Shown here piece by piece: positions 22,353-33,705 of a stretch of DNA of 64,000 bases. Made by a program: the position numbers and the translations under genes. Under the pieces are notes generated by a model, which saw only the letters and a program-made list of their open reading frames with translations, was not told the DNA's origin and ran no database searches. Source of the stretch: Areca catechu. Lineage: Eukaryota; Streptophyta; Magnoliopsida; Arecales; Arecaceae. The first letter of the stretch is position 1, and each line of letters starts with the position of its first letter. The stretch is from contig CM038044.1 of assembly GCA_021397845.1 (NCBI GenBank), positions 41,340,354 to 41,404,353 on the forward strand. Reading direction: 5' to 3'.

Positions 22353-23721
22353 TGTAGGCTCAGGTAGGCAACCTAAGAGGGGGGGTGAATTGGGTTTTAT
22401 AAAACTTTTGTACTATTTAAAATATCTATGAACTAAAGCAAGTATATGCTAATGCAATTTAAGTGCCTGTGTATTTCAAATAAATGCAGCAGAAATAAAG
22501 AAATAAAAGCACAAGGAGAACAATCACACAAATACAAAGATTTATAGTGGTTCGATGCCAACCAAGCACCTACATCCACTCCCCAAGAACCTCTTGAAAA
22601 TTTCACTAAGTTTGGTTTTATAACTTATGCTCACCAACAACCTTTACAACTTGTTTTGTCTTCGGGCTCACAAGTCAAATCCTAGTTGGTTTCAAGACTC
22701 ACCAACAACCATCCTTGGTTTTACGAGATAACCAAGAACCTAAACAACTTGTTTTGGCTTCGGGCTCACAAGTAAAATCCTAGTTGGTTTCAAGGCTTAC
22801 CAATAACCACTTTGATTTTCAAGGCTTACCAAAAATCTCTTTGGTTTTCCAAGGCTCACCAAAAACCTTAAGTAAAACAATGTAAGAGCAAGTAAAAATG
22901 AATACAATAAAAGCTTTCTAAAATAAAGCAAATATCTCTTTGAAGCCCTTGATTGTTGATGAAGATCTTGTCTTCAAGTTGATGAAGCCTTTGATCGATG
23001 CTTGTAGATGTAGACTTTGAATGCTCTCTTTGAAACTTGGAAGCTTGAAGGCTTTGAATCACTCAACTCTTGAATCCTTTAAAAATATTCAAGAAACTCA
23101 CCAAAGGATTGCTTTCCCATTTGATTCTTGATGTTTATATAGCCTCCAAACACTTAAATGACCGTTTATAGCTGTTAGGGAGGAAAATATGACCGTTTGG
23201 AAGCAAGTTTGAGAAGTTCTGCAGCCCAGAAAACTAGCCGTTACTGTTTAAGTATCGACACTTCACCTCCAGGTATCGACACTTCAATTTCAAGTATCGA
23301 CACTTCATTCTCCAGGTGTCGACACTTCACTTCCAAGTATCGACATTTCAGCTCCAGGTGTCGACACTTGACTGAAAGTGCTTTCTGAAGTTTTCTGTTT
23401 GTCTCAGGCCTTGAGTCGACACTTCACTCTTCAAGTATCGATACTTCATTTCCAGGTGTCGATACTTGCCTGTGCCAAGCTGAAACTTTGCTGATACTTC
23501 ATTAACTTGAAACTTTAACCTCTTCAAGTTCTTCCATATCAATTCCAAAGTACATATACTTGATTTTCCATTAATTTAAGGACTTTTTCAATTGAAATAC
23601 AAGCAATTCTTCATTCAACATGGATGAGTACTAAGATCTAAAAAACACACTTAAAATATAATTAGTACTCATATATACTTAAACATTTTGTCAATCATCA
23701 AAATCAAAATCAGAGTCAACA
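22353..23721 (-). repeat. 3' LTR of the pol-less Sirevirus-like element
   Basis: 1369 bp; the aligned 5' LTR without its insertion has the same length. It contains a palindrome array at 23251-23469 and blocks of alternating ACCAACAACC and TTGGTTTTC repeats near 22620-22870. Confidence 0.92.
23251..23469. repeat. Array of GTGTCGACAC-type palindromes, about 21-bp spacing
   Basis: Nine or so copies of (A/G)GT(A/G)TCGA(C/T)ACTTCA are spaced by short varied linkers. The core GTGTCGACAC is a perfect palindrome. The equivalent array in the other LTR is at 27497-27715. Confidence 0.85.
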
Positions 23722-25290
23722 ATCTCTTCCTTTTTGATGATGACAAAACCTTTAAGTATATGAATAGGGTAATCTTAAAAAGATTAACAATAAGATAAAC
23801 ATGTAAGCTCAAAATAATAAGCACCAAGCTCCCCCTAAAAATATGATCAAAAAAAAAAAATCTTCAAAAACATTTTTCAAAATATCCAAAATTTTCAAAT
23901 TTTCAAAATTTCTTCTTCTTACTAATTCTTTCCTTTAGATAAAAACATTTTGCATTCTTCTCCTCTTTTGCACTTTCTTTCATTTCTCATATGATTTTTC
24001 ATGTTTATCCTATCTTCCCCTTTTCATACTTAACATTTTTCTCCAATAATCTTTCCCTTTTCATATTTAACAATTTTCTTCCCCTTTTTGACATCATAAA
24101 AAAGGGTGAAAGATAATACAAAGTGGGAATGAAGTCGAAAAGAATAGCAAGTAGGTCATCAAAATCAATGCATGAAATCAAATAATTATGATACAAATTG
24201 AACATAATACCATTTAAATGCAACTCCCCTCAAAAAATTAGATTTGAAAATAATGAGAAGAGTATAAGAGCAATATAAGTATAGCATGATATCAAGCAAG
24301 ATATTCAAAGCATCAAATATGATAACAAATCTTTGGATGCTCTCCCTAAATATTATTCTCCCTTAAAAATATGTATTCATTTGAGGAATAAGAACATGAA
24401 AGCACATGCAATATAATTTTAAATAATTTTAAGATATGAACATAAATTCTAAGTCTGAAATCAAGGATTTGAAATTTTCAAGATATTCAAGATTTTCAAA
24501 ATACAAAGCATTTATATCACTTAAAAACTTTCAGTATGATTTCAAATTCATTTAAAATGATTTGATATCTATATAAATACTAAAAGTAATATGATATTAA
24601 GTCTAGCTACTAGAGCAAGGGTTTATCAATATGCTTACCTTCTTCTTAAATGTAATCCTTAACTACCAATTCTATACTTGATTCAAATCAATTCTAACTT
24701 AAGCATAGATGCCAACAATGAAAGCACATAAATCGTAACATTTCACTTGAAATAATTCAAAAACTGTATTAATCAAAATCAAGTGAAAGTCTAATAATCA
24801 TAAGTTGAAATCATGAGAGCATGAAATCCATTTACATCAAAATAGTCACGATCACAACTAATGATTATTAGTCTAAGCTTGATTCTAATTAATCAATTAA
24901 AATATTTTTCAAATCAATATGCATTTTTAAAAGTATTTTTCATGAAATATATTAATCAAAATCAAGTGAAGGTCTTACAATCATAAGTTTAATCATGATA
25001 GCATGAAATTCATCAACACCAAAAAGTTCATGATCATAGCCAATGATGATAAGTCCAAACTTGATTCTAATTAACTATTTAAAATAATTTTTCAAAGTAA
25101 TTGATGTAATAAAAATTAATCTACATCTTTAATTATGGAAGGAGATGTTTAGAATTTACCAATATACAAAGTCCTTCCTTTTACCATTTAGTTCAAAATG
25201 TAGCTTGTCTACTTCTTTAAATTATCTTGTACAATATTTTTTTTTAAGAACTTCCTTTCTTCATCTTGGATTGCAAGACATTCCTTCAAA
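23722..25290 (-). other. AT-rich interior replacing pol
   Basis: No RT, RNase H or integrase motif in any frame. A roughly 180-bp segment is duplicated with divergence at about 24770-24920 and 24950-25110. A purine-rich stretch (AAAAAGGAAGAGAT on the minus strand) next to 23721 is the likely polypurine tract. Confidence 0.7.
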
Positions 25291-25295
25291 ACAAA

Positions 25296-26543
25296 TTAAG
25301 TGGACATTTTTGGTACCCAAACTTTATTGGGTCCTTTATGATTAGTAATTAGGGTTCTTTTTGGAACCCAAATATTTCTTAATCTAGAAGGATAAGCATT
25401 AAAACCACATTTAGAAGATAAATTGAAAGAAGTAGGAATAGAGAAATTTTTCAAAAGTTTTTGCTTCTTTTTCTCAACCAAAATATTTTTATCACATAAA
25501 TCTTTCAAAATAACATTTTCTTTTTCTAAAAATTCTTTTTCTTTAGAAAAATTATTCTTTTCATTTTTCAAAATATCAATCTCGGCATTTAAATCACCAT
25601 TTTTATTTTAGAGATTGGTGTTGTCAAGAGAAAATGAATATACCTGCCTATTTAATTTCTTATGCTCAATTTTTAGCAATCTATATTCATGCACAAGATC
25701 ATTAGATGCATCATGTGATTCTTTAAAGGTAAAATCAGAAATATTTTTAGCACATACCTTTTTCTCATTTGCCATGAAGCAAAGATGGGCAACTTCATCA
25801 TCCGTACTTGAATCTTCACTATCGCTACAAGTTGCCATCATTGCCTTGAATTTCTTTTTGGTCTTGAGGGCTATTATCTATTTATTTACATCAACTTCCA
25901 CTATCCTTTGCCATAAGTTCAACTCATAGGTCATGAGTGAACTGATAAGCTCCTCCAAAGGTAAGGTTTCTACATCTTTAGCTTCTTGGATCGTCGTCAT
26001 CTTTAGATCCAATGATTTTGGCAAGGATCTAAGAATTTTGTTCACCAAATCAGTATTAGTATAGATTTTGCCAAGACTTTTCAATTCATTAATAATAGTC
26101 ATAAATCTAGTATACATATCAGAAATAGATTCATAATGCATCATTTCAAAAATTTCAAAAGAATGTACAAGCAAATTAATTTTAGTATTCTTCACTTGAA
26201 GAGTACCCTCATGAGCAACTTCAAGTGTGTTCCATATTTCCTTCGCCGATGAGCATGTAGAAATCTTATTAAATTCATTTAAGTTCAATGCACAATAAAG
26301 CAAGTTCATTGCTTTAGCATTGATTTCAGTTTGTTTAATGTCATATTCATTCCAATCCTCTTCGAGCTTTGGAATAGAAATGCCATTAACCAAAATGGAA
26401 GGAATATGAGGACCACTAACAATGATTTTCCAAAGATGATAACTAATAGATTGAATATGGATGCGCATGCGAGTTTTCCAAAATGTGTAATTTATGTCAT
26501 TGAAAAATGATGGTCTAACACTAATACCTACAAGGGTTGCCAT
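25296..26543 (-). pseudogene. Gag of Sirevirus-like element, zinc knuckle deleted
   Basis: The 221-codon frame 26543-25878 starts MATLVGISVRPSFFNDINYT and has WKTRMRIHIQS, EINAKAMNLLYCAL, IWNTLEVAHEGT and MYTRFMTIIN, the UBN2-type copia gag pattern. After a stop, frames at 25841-25608 (MMATCSDSEDSSTDDE, then a coiled-coil-like part) and 25571-25296 (ending in KGPNKVWVPK) correspond to the C-terminal gag half. Compared with the relative at 53927, the stretch carrying the CX2CX4HX4C zinc knuckle is absent between ELNLWQ and KKFKAMMAT. Gag normally forms the particle and binds RNA. Confidence 0.85.
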
Positions 26544-27496
26544 GAACTTTAGCTCAAAATCGTTAGATTTTCAAGCAGAGCACCTGCATTGATACCAATT
26601 GTAGGCTCTGGTAGGCAATCCAAGAGGGGGGGTGAATTGGATTTTATAAAACTTTTGTACTATTTAAAATATCTATGAACTAAAGCAAGTATGTACTAAT
26701 GCAATTCAAGTACTTGTATATTTCAAATAAATGCAGCGAAAATAAAGAAATAAAAGCACAAGGAGAACAATCACACAAACACAAAGATTTATAGTGGTTC
26801 GGTGCCAACCAAGCACCTACATCCACTTCCCAAGAACCCCTTGAGAATTTCACTAAGTTTGGTTTTATAACTTAGGCTCACCAACAACCTTTACAACTTG
26901 TTTTATCTTCGGGCTCACAAGTCAAACTCTAGTTGGTTTCAAGGCTCACCAACAACCACCCTTGGTTTTACGGGATAACCAAGAACCTAAACAACTTGTT
27001 TTGGCTTCGGGCTCACAAGTAAAATCCTAGTTGGTTTCAAGGCTCACCAACAACCACTTTGGTTTTCAAGACTTACCAAAAACCTCTTTGGTTTTCCAAA
27101 GCTCACCAAAAATCTTAAGTAAAACAATATAAGAGCAAGTAAAAATGAATACAATAAAAGCTTTCTAAAATAAAGCAAATATCTCTTTGAAGCCCTTGAT
27201 TGTTGATGAAGATCTTGTCTTCAAGTTGATGAAGCCTTTGATCGATGCTTGTAGATGTAGACTTTGAATGCTCTCTTTAAAACTTGGAAGCTTGAAGGCT
27301 TTGAATCACTCAACTCTTGAATCCTTTAAAAATATTCAAGAAACTCACCAAAGGATTGCTTTCCCATTTGATTCTTGATGTTTATATAGCCTCCAAACAC
27401 TTAAATGACCGTTTATAGCTATTAGGGAGGAAAATATGACCGTTTGGAAGCAAGTTTGAGAAGTTCTGCAGCCCAGAAAACTAGTCGTTACTGTTC

Positions 27497-27715
27497 AAGT
27501 ATCGACACTTCAGCTCCAGGTGTCGACACTTCAATTTCAAGTGTCGACACTTCATTCTCCAGGTGTCGACACTTCACTTCCAAGTATCGACACTTCAGCT
27601 CCAGGTGTCGACACTTGACTGAAAGTGCTTTCTGAAGTTTTCTGTTTGTCTCAGGCCTTGAGTCGACACTTCACTCTTCAAGTATCGATACTTCATTTCC
27701 AAGTGTCGACACTTG
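27497..27715. repeat. Palindrome array, second LTR copy
   Basis: Same array as 23251-23469. More units here have the perfect form GTGTCGACAC, for example AAGTGTCGACACTTCA near 27539. Confidence 0.85.
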
Positions 27716-27827
27716 CCTGTGCCAAGTTGAAACTTTGCTAATACTTCTTCAAATTGAAACTTTAACCTCTTCAAGTTCTTCCATATCAATTCTAAAGTCC
27801 ATATACTTGATTTTTTATTAATTTAAG

Positions 27828-29475
27828 TGATGCAGAACGAAAGAAGAGATGATGCGATGCGGAAGTAAATTAAGACTAATTCTTTTTTGTTTTTTTTATT
27901 TTCAGAAGTCGGCTTTGACTCAAAGGAAAGTTAAACTAAATTGAAAGAAACTATGTAATAATTGAAAGCACAATTTAAAGAAACCAGGTTATCAGAGTAG
28001 TTCAGAAGTAAAGGATCGCTGGGGGTTGAGAAACTCCCAGACCTAGGGTTTTGCTCTGAACTTTCAACAGGACAGAAGTAAAGAGAAGAGAAGGGTTACA
28101 GACCAGGCAGTGATCTTCACATAGTTTAGTGGAAGGACTCTCTTGAGCAGATTATTGGATCCCCGGATTCAATATCTTTGCAATGGATTCTCCAATACTG
28201 GCCATTTAGCAGAGTTGGCTTCTTCTGAACTCAAGATCTGGGAAAGAAGAAGAACAAGTTATGGAACCAGATACTCAAGGAAGGATTTACCAGATAGTAG
28301 AACTTGAAAGCTGATGTTGCTGAAATCCTGATTCTCCTAGAATGCTGATCTGACTTCCTCTTAGATTTGCTCTGTCTTCGAAGTAGCCGAACTGGACCTG
28401 GATGCTGGTGGTCGGTCTCTACTTGGAGAGAGGGGCCGTGAGAGATGGGGTAGGCTAGGGTTTGGCGGTGTGAAGAGGATGATGGGCGGCTAGGGTTTGG
28501 AAGTGAAGTGGCTAACCTAGGGTTTTGGGGTTGGAGATCTCACACCTCCTCAAGGTTCCTAAGGAACCCGGATTTACTCCCTCATGGAGCTCAACACCTG
28601 GATGCAAGTGCGGAAGAGAGAAACATAAAGTTGCTCACACAAAATTTGAATTCATTCATCAGTTGTTCTCTAAAACTTACAAGAGGGGATTATTTTATAG
28701 GTCTTTACAAGAGGTCAGGGTTTTACATCTTCCCATGTGGGACTAATATGATGGATCTTCAAATTAGGCTTGTAGAATCAAATCCTTCTCATATGGCCGG
28801 CCAAGAGCTTCCATAAGTGTTGATTGGTGGCTCTAAATGGTAAGTAGGTGGCGCCTCCTAGCCTTGCTCTTCAAGAAAAGTTTTTTTCCTTCTATGGCTC
28901 AACTCTTTTGGACACCTCCTTTTCTTTCTCCCCAAGTCATGTCTCTTCCCAACTTTGCTTTGGTCTTTTTAGGCATGGATCGGACGCCCCCTTGAAGTGC
29001 TCCCCAAGAAATGCCTCTTTTCTCCTTTAGCTTGGCCTTTTAAGGTATATATGGGGTGCCTCCTTGATTTTGGCTTCAAGAAAAATTCTTGCTCCCTTGG
29101 GTGCGGGGACCAAGACACTGGGATGGGGATGTGGCGCCTCCTGGACTCTGGCGTGTGGCTAGGAGTGTGACGCCCACTTGCTTGGGCTTGGGAGAAAATG
29201 TTGCACCCTAGAGAAGACCTAGACCACTTACTAGAACTTGACTGAAAAAAAAGTGGCACCAACCTGGAGAAGACCTAGACCACTACTAGGACTTGTACTG
29301 AGTCAACATGACTCAACAAATTTTAAATTGCAGGGAAATACAGACTCAAGACTAAAATTGAGTTGACCAAGTCAACCCTTATTACAAAACCAAAAAACCC
29401 TAATTCTTCGGGCAAGGTCAATCAGAGATCCAGATGGAGCCCTGAAGTCTTCTTCTGAGTCTGGTGCCCGCACCA
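27828..29475 (-). mobile_element. Solo gypsy LTR, innermost insertion
   Basis: 1648 bp of the same family as 4664-6265 and 59035-60626. TTAAG flanks it at 27823-27827 and 29476-29480. The other LTR of the host element shows the empty site at about 23575, reading straight through TTAAGGACTTTTTC. It contains an internal duplication of a roughly 50-bp GGAGAAGACCTAGACCAC segment near 29210-29290. Confidence 0.95.
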
Positions 29476-29735
29476 TTAAGGACTTTTTCAACTGAAATAC
29501 AAGCAATTCTTCATTCAACATGGATGAGTACTAAGATCTGAAAAATATACTTAAAATATAATTAGTACTCATATATACTTAAACATTTTGTCAATCATTA
29601 AAATCAAGACTAGAGTCAACAAATATAGTGAAATGGAATATTTGTTGTTGCATCAGCCATCCATAAACAGATTGTGCCTAGCGATGGAAGCTTGTTGCTT
29701 GAAATCTGCTCGTGTCCCTAGGTTCTACGCTTGTT

Positions 29736-29923
29736 GGCCTTGAATATTTGGGGGTCATTGCATCCATTTTGTTACAGCAGCAAATCATCTGTCTAACCCC
29801 GAGAGTGAATGCAAGCAAGGCATCCTTTGAAATACCAGCTTCAAAACCAACAATGGTGGAGTCAATGATAAGAACAGCACAATCAGCCTGGGAGGTACGA
29901 GTAATCATGTTCTTGATGAAGTC
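29736..29923 (-). pseudogene. EF-1alpha gene fragment inside LTR, copy 1
   Basis: The minus strand encodes IKNMI, then SQADCAVLIIDST, GFEAGISKD, ALLAFTLGV and MICCCNKMDA, i.e. the G-domain region of translation elongation factor 1-alpha. The GQTREH hexapeptide after GISKD in normal EF-1alpha is missing. A one-base loss near 29740 breaks the last codons compared with copy 2. Confidence 0.9.
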
Positions 29924-30362
29924 ATGAACCCATCAATGGCTTCTGGCAGGTGGTAGACGGCGGCACGGCGTTGTCGTGGCAGGAGGCACGGTGGTGGCTC
30001 GGAAGATGACGGCACGAATGGGCGAGCGGCTCCCGGGGGACGACCGTGATGGCATGGGCACGGACCACGGAGATCGGATGGCAATTAGATCTCCGGCGGC
30101 TGTGGAGACGGTAGGGAGGAAGATCCGATGATGAAGACATAGCCTTGTCGTCAGTAGCGCGGCGGGAGATGAAAAAATGGGAGATCTGCGATGGATTGAG
30201 ATTGAAGATGACAGGAATAACGGGGAATAACTTGGGAATAAACTTGGAATAAAATAGAAATATAAGGAATAGCTGGAATAGCTGGAATAAAATGTAAAAT
30301 AAAATAAGATAAAATCTATGAGAAAAAGAAGAAAACCCATCAGGGTTTTGATGTCCCCATCA

Positions 30363-30495
30363 TTCCCTTGAGGTGGGAAAAACTCGACTCCGTCGAGTCA
30401 GACTCGCTACAATTTTTTTTTTTTCTCATTTCTTTTTTTTCTTTTTTTTTTCTTTTTTTTTCAATCCTAATCCTAACCCGCTCTCATACCAAAAT
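30363..30495 (-). other. Complete 133-bp interior of the LTR element
   Basis: It contains T-rich runs, a perfect 7-bp hairpin (ACTCGAC TCC GTCGAGT) near 30382, and at 30480-30491 the complement of a TGGTATGAGAGC primer-binding site, which is one base off the usual TGGTATCAGAGC. There is no coding capacity. Confidence 0.85.
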
Positions 30496-31938
30496 TGATG
30501 TGGGACAACGGAGACCAGGGAGGATCGAACGGTGAACCTAGAAGTCACCTAGATTAAGGTATTCTATTTTTTTTTTTTGGATTTTCTAATTTGATAGCGA
30601 AAGAATAATGTGATGGAAGATGGGGATCTGGATCTCATGGATTTTGGGACTCACCCTAAAAAAAAGACCTCTCACCGCTAAGGCATTACACCCTTCTCGA
30701 TACTTGGAGGCGCTAGGATGGATCTCAAAAACCACGAGGGGATAGATAAGATGAAATGAGAAGGAGGATAACTGCGTATGACCTCACATCATGTCCTGGG
30801 GTTGAGCCTCACACCCTCTCCTCACGGAGGAAAAGAAGAATCACTTTTTTCAAAACAAAAATTTTATTTATCAATTAAATTTACAAGGAGGATTGGAGCC
30901 TATTTTATAGAAACCAAGTCATTTTAAAATTAAAATTTCAAAATTCAAAATAACATAATAAACAGAGAAAATAGTGGACGTTTACGTGAATAATTCGAAT
31001 TCAAATTCCTTGTGTACTCTGAAATCTGCACAAAAAATTTTCCTGCTCTGTTGCTTCTGCTTTGAGATCCGTGCAAAAGAAAACCTTCACTGTGACCGTG
31101 GAACAGGGGCGGCGGATGGAGAAGAGGGCCAGAGGTCTGAAAGCCTTCAATCCCTCCCGGAGTTCTCCTTCGGGCCTACAAAGGTGTTATGTGATTGAAT
31201 ATAGTGAAATGGAATATTTGTTGTTACATCAGCCATCCACAAACAGATTGCGCCCAGCGATGGAATCTTGTTGCTTGAAATCTGCTCATGTCCCTCGGTT
31301 CTTCGCTTGTTGGCCTTGGAATATTTGGGGGTCGTTGCATCCATTTTGTTACAGCAGCAAATCATTTGTCTAACCCCGAGAGTGAATGCAAGCAAGGCAT
31401 CCTTTGAAATACCAGCTTCAAAACCAACAGTGGTGGAGTCAACGATAAGAACAGCACAATCAGCCTGGGAGGTACCAGTAATCATGTTCTTGATGAAGTC
31501 ATGAACCCATCAATGGCTTCTGGCGGGTGGTGGACGGTGGCACGATGTCGTCGTGGCGGGAGGCACGGCGGCGGCTGGGAAGACGACGGCACGGATGGGC
31601 GGGCGGCTCGCGGGGGATGGCCGTGACGGCATGGGCGCGGACCACGGAGATCGAACGGCAACTAGATCTCCGGCGGCTGTGGAGACGGTGGGGAGGAAGA
31701 TTCGGTGGCGAAGACACGGCCTTGTCGTCGACAGCGGGGCGGGAGATGAAAAAATGGGAGATCTGGGCGATGGATTGAGGTTGAAGATGACAGGAATAAC
31801 ATGGAATAACTCGGGGATAGTTCTGGAATAAAATAGGAATAGAAAGGATAGATGGAATAGTTGGAATAAAATGTAAAATAAAATTAAAAAAATTAGAAAA
31901 AAAAAAGAAAATTCAGATGGATTTTGATGTCCCCATCA
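30496..31938 (-). repeat. 5' LTR of the small-interior element, 1443 bp
   Basis: Intact partner of the split LTR. On the minus strand it starts TGATGGGGACATC and ends CCCACATCA. A GC-rich block (about 31510-31740) and the EF-1alpha fragment lie one after the other in its first half. Confidence 0.92.
31312..31500 (-). pseudogene. EF-1alpha gene fragment inside LTR, copy 2
   Basis: Starting at DFIKNMITGTSQADCAVLI and ending at MDATTPKYSKA, the minus strand matches about 63 codons of plant EF-1alpha with few substitutions and one clean loss of the six codons for GQTREH. It is in sense with respect to the element's direction of transcription. The similarity stops abruptly at both ends, so this is a captured piece and not a processed full gene. 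EF-1alpha delivers aminoacyl-tRNA to the ribosome; this fragment lacks most of the protein and has no such activity. Confidence 0.92.
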
Positions 31939-31943
31939 TAGAG

Positions 31944-33574
31944 CACTCACAGGTGACATGACCATATCCGCCACAAAAGCTTCATACAGTGATGTGGAAA
32001 TCTCCATGACCTCCATGGAAACTAGTACGGACCTCCCACCTTTCCTACTGGGTAACAAAATAGCCGGGAAGGCAAGCATTGCGATGTCCTCCTCTATCGA
32101 ATTTGATGCTTTGAGCATGATAGTGGAGGACCATACCAATGCCAGGGGTGGCACCATCAGAGTAGTGGTCATTCATGCAGACATTTTTGCCTGGTTCCTT
32201 CGAAGCGCTCTCTGCAATGCTATAAAACTCCTAGGATTCATTTTACCACAAAAAGAGTGGAAGAAGGAATTGCTTTGAGAGAATTTCCCAATAAACTCTT
32301 AGGAATGAGTGGAGATGTGCTTAAATGCAAAATGAAGACTAAGGGATGCTTTGGTTATGATAAAATTTTCAATTTACCCTTCCCCAATAGCAAAGAAATG
32401 CATTCGCTTCGACTCTCACAGTAGGTAGCCATTGGTTCCATCAACATTTAATAAAGTTGAGTTACTATGTACTACTTCCAAAGCATCGGTGTCCAAGGCA
32501 TTTTTCTATCTTACTCCCATAATCTAACCCACTCAAGCTTATACTAAGAAACAAGGAAACATGTGTTAAGGGGTATTTCGGGTTATGTCTCGAGGGAAAG
32601 GAGGATATATTCCATATACCTCAAATATGGATCTCATGCACTCAGAGTCCTATTCCTGTAAGGATCTACACATCCACCAACCTTTATTTCTCCTATCTTC
32701 CAAGACTTGAGTTCCAGGACGACCCCAGCCCACCTAACAACCCACTGGGCATCTCGGACATAGTGTCGAGGTATGTCCAGCAATGCTCCCTTTAGGTCCG
32801 AGATATTAAGATGCACGCTCCTCCCCACATGATCAACCTTAGAATTTTTGAACGGCCCAAATCATGAGAATGGCTGTCAATATTAATGATATTACCAGAA
32901 ACTGCATCCCTACTCGTGATCTCTGAGAACCGATCATGGTGATAATCCTACAACGACACGATCATGATCCGATATTCTTAAGATCATCCGTTCTGCTTAG
33001 CTCTCTTTTATAAATATCTAAGATTCCAAGAATCTTCGATAAAAAATCTTTTTTTGATGCTCACTTCTTTTATTCCATATCACTAACTTAAATATTAGAA
33101 TATTCATGCCTAGGCGCTTTTAGCTATGAATCTTTTTTATATATCATACTAGCGATTACTCCAACTAATCAACCTTTCTCAAAATCGGTATTTGTCGCAG
33201 CAGCATGCAATGAATCCTAACAAAAGATGTTCTACGCAATGGATCTAAAAGGCAGATGGTGTGGGATCAGCCGCATTTAATTTTAATTTTTTAAAAAATA
33301 AATGGATGGTTTGTCCATGTGCTGGGCCGTCATAAGCCCGCTGTCTCTAGCTGAGTTTGCAGGTCAGTTCCAACTAATAATTTCTCCAGACTCACCCGAC
33401 CGCTGAAACAGTCCAGCTGTTTTAGACCATCAAAAGCCAATTATCGGACTAACGACCTATACCGCATTTAAAAATCTTAAATCCTCAGCCAACTCCTCAG
33501 ACTCCACAACGGTAAAAGGCTGCCATAACAGTGGGATTGATGGCTACAAAAAAAAGTAGCTTGCATTACCCCAC
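31944..33574. other. Unassigned region, probably old repeat remnants
   Basis: A plus frame at 31958-32278 and a minus frame at 32828-32634 are the longest, but neither shows a domain I know. Composition is ordinary for the window. This is the right target flank of the nested complex. Confidence 0.4.
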
Positions 33575-33600
33575 AAAAAAAAAAAAAAAAAAAAAAAAAA
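33575..33600 (+). repeat. Poly(A) run of 26
   Basis: An uninterrupted A run follows TTACCCCAC. It could be a retroposon tail or a simple repeat; no SINE or LINE body is recognisable upstream. Confidence 0.8.
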
Positions 33601-33705
33601 TCCAGCAAGGCAAGAGAGTGTCCATTAGTTTTTGACTCCATCCAGAAGCAACACCACCACATAGATTAAAAGCATTCATTAGTTTTTGTTAAACAATCCC
33701 CCTAC

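Larger units (their letters stand above)
22353..29621 (-). mobile_element. Sirevirus-like copia element without pol
   Basis: The LTRs are exactly 1369 bp each (22353-23721; and 26600-29621 once a solo LTR and its duplication are removed). On the minus strand they start TGTTGACTC and end GCCTACA. A TGGTATCAATGC primer-binding site follows the right LTR. The interior encodes a gag without its zinc knuckle and then 1.6 kb of AT-rich non-coding DNA where pol should be. The gag type and the LTR resemble the Sirevirus-like element at 52225. Being pol-less, it must have moved with help from a related element. Confidence 0.92.
26600..29621 (-). repeat. 5' LTR of the pol-less Sirevirus-like element, split by a solo LTR
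   Basis: The LTR runs 26600-27827 and resumes at 29481-29621. The solo LTR with one TTAAG copy accounts for exactly the extra 1653 bases. A primer-binding site lies just left of 26600 (minus strand TGGTATCAATGCAGG). Confidence 0.92.
21630..30362 (-). repeat. 3' LTR of the small-interior element, split by a copia insertion
   Basis: The LTR runs 21630-22352 and resumes at 29627-30362. The insertion occupies 22353-29621, with AATAT duplicated at 22348-22352 and 29622-29626. The other LTR (around 31195-31205) shows the unoccupied site, reading GATTGAATATAGTG through the junction. Confidence 0.93.
21625..31943 (-). mobile_element. LTR retrotransposon with a 133-bp interior, host of two nested insertions
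   Basis: LTRs at 21630-30362 (split) and 30496-31938, both starting TGATG(C/T)GGGAC and ending TCCCCATCA on the plus strand, are flanked by TAGAG at 21625-21629 and 31939-31943. A primer-binding site on the minus strand just inside the right LTR shows minus orientation. After removing the inserted copia and its target duplication the left LTR is 1459 bp against 1443 bp for the right. The interior is only 133 bp and codes for nothing. Each LTR carries a piece of an EF-1alpha gene. Confidence 0.93.

Noticed and set aside
23251..23469. CRISPR-like regular repeat array
   Set aside because: Units are short, degenerate, palindromic and inside a plant LTR; there are no constant direct repeats with unique spacers.
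33575..33600. Poly(A) as the tail of a SINE or LINE
   Set aside because: No Pol III promoter boxes or LINE protein is recognisable upstream and no target duplication was found.
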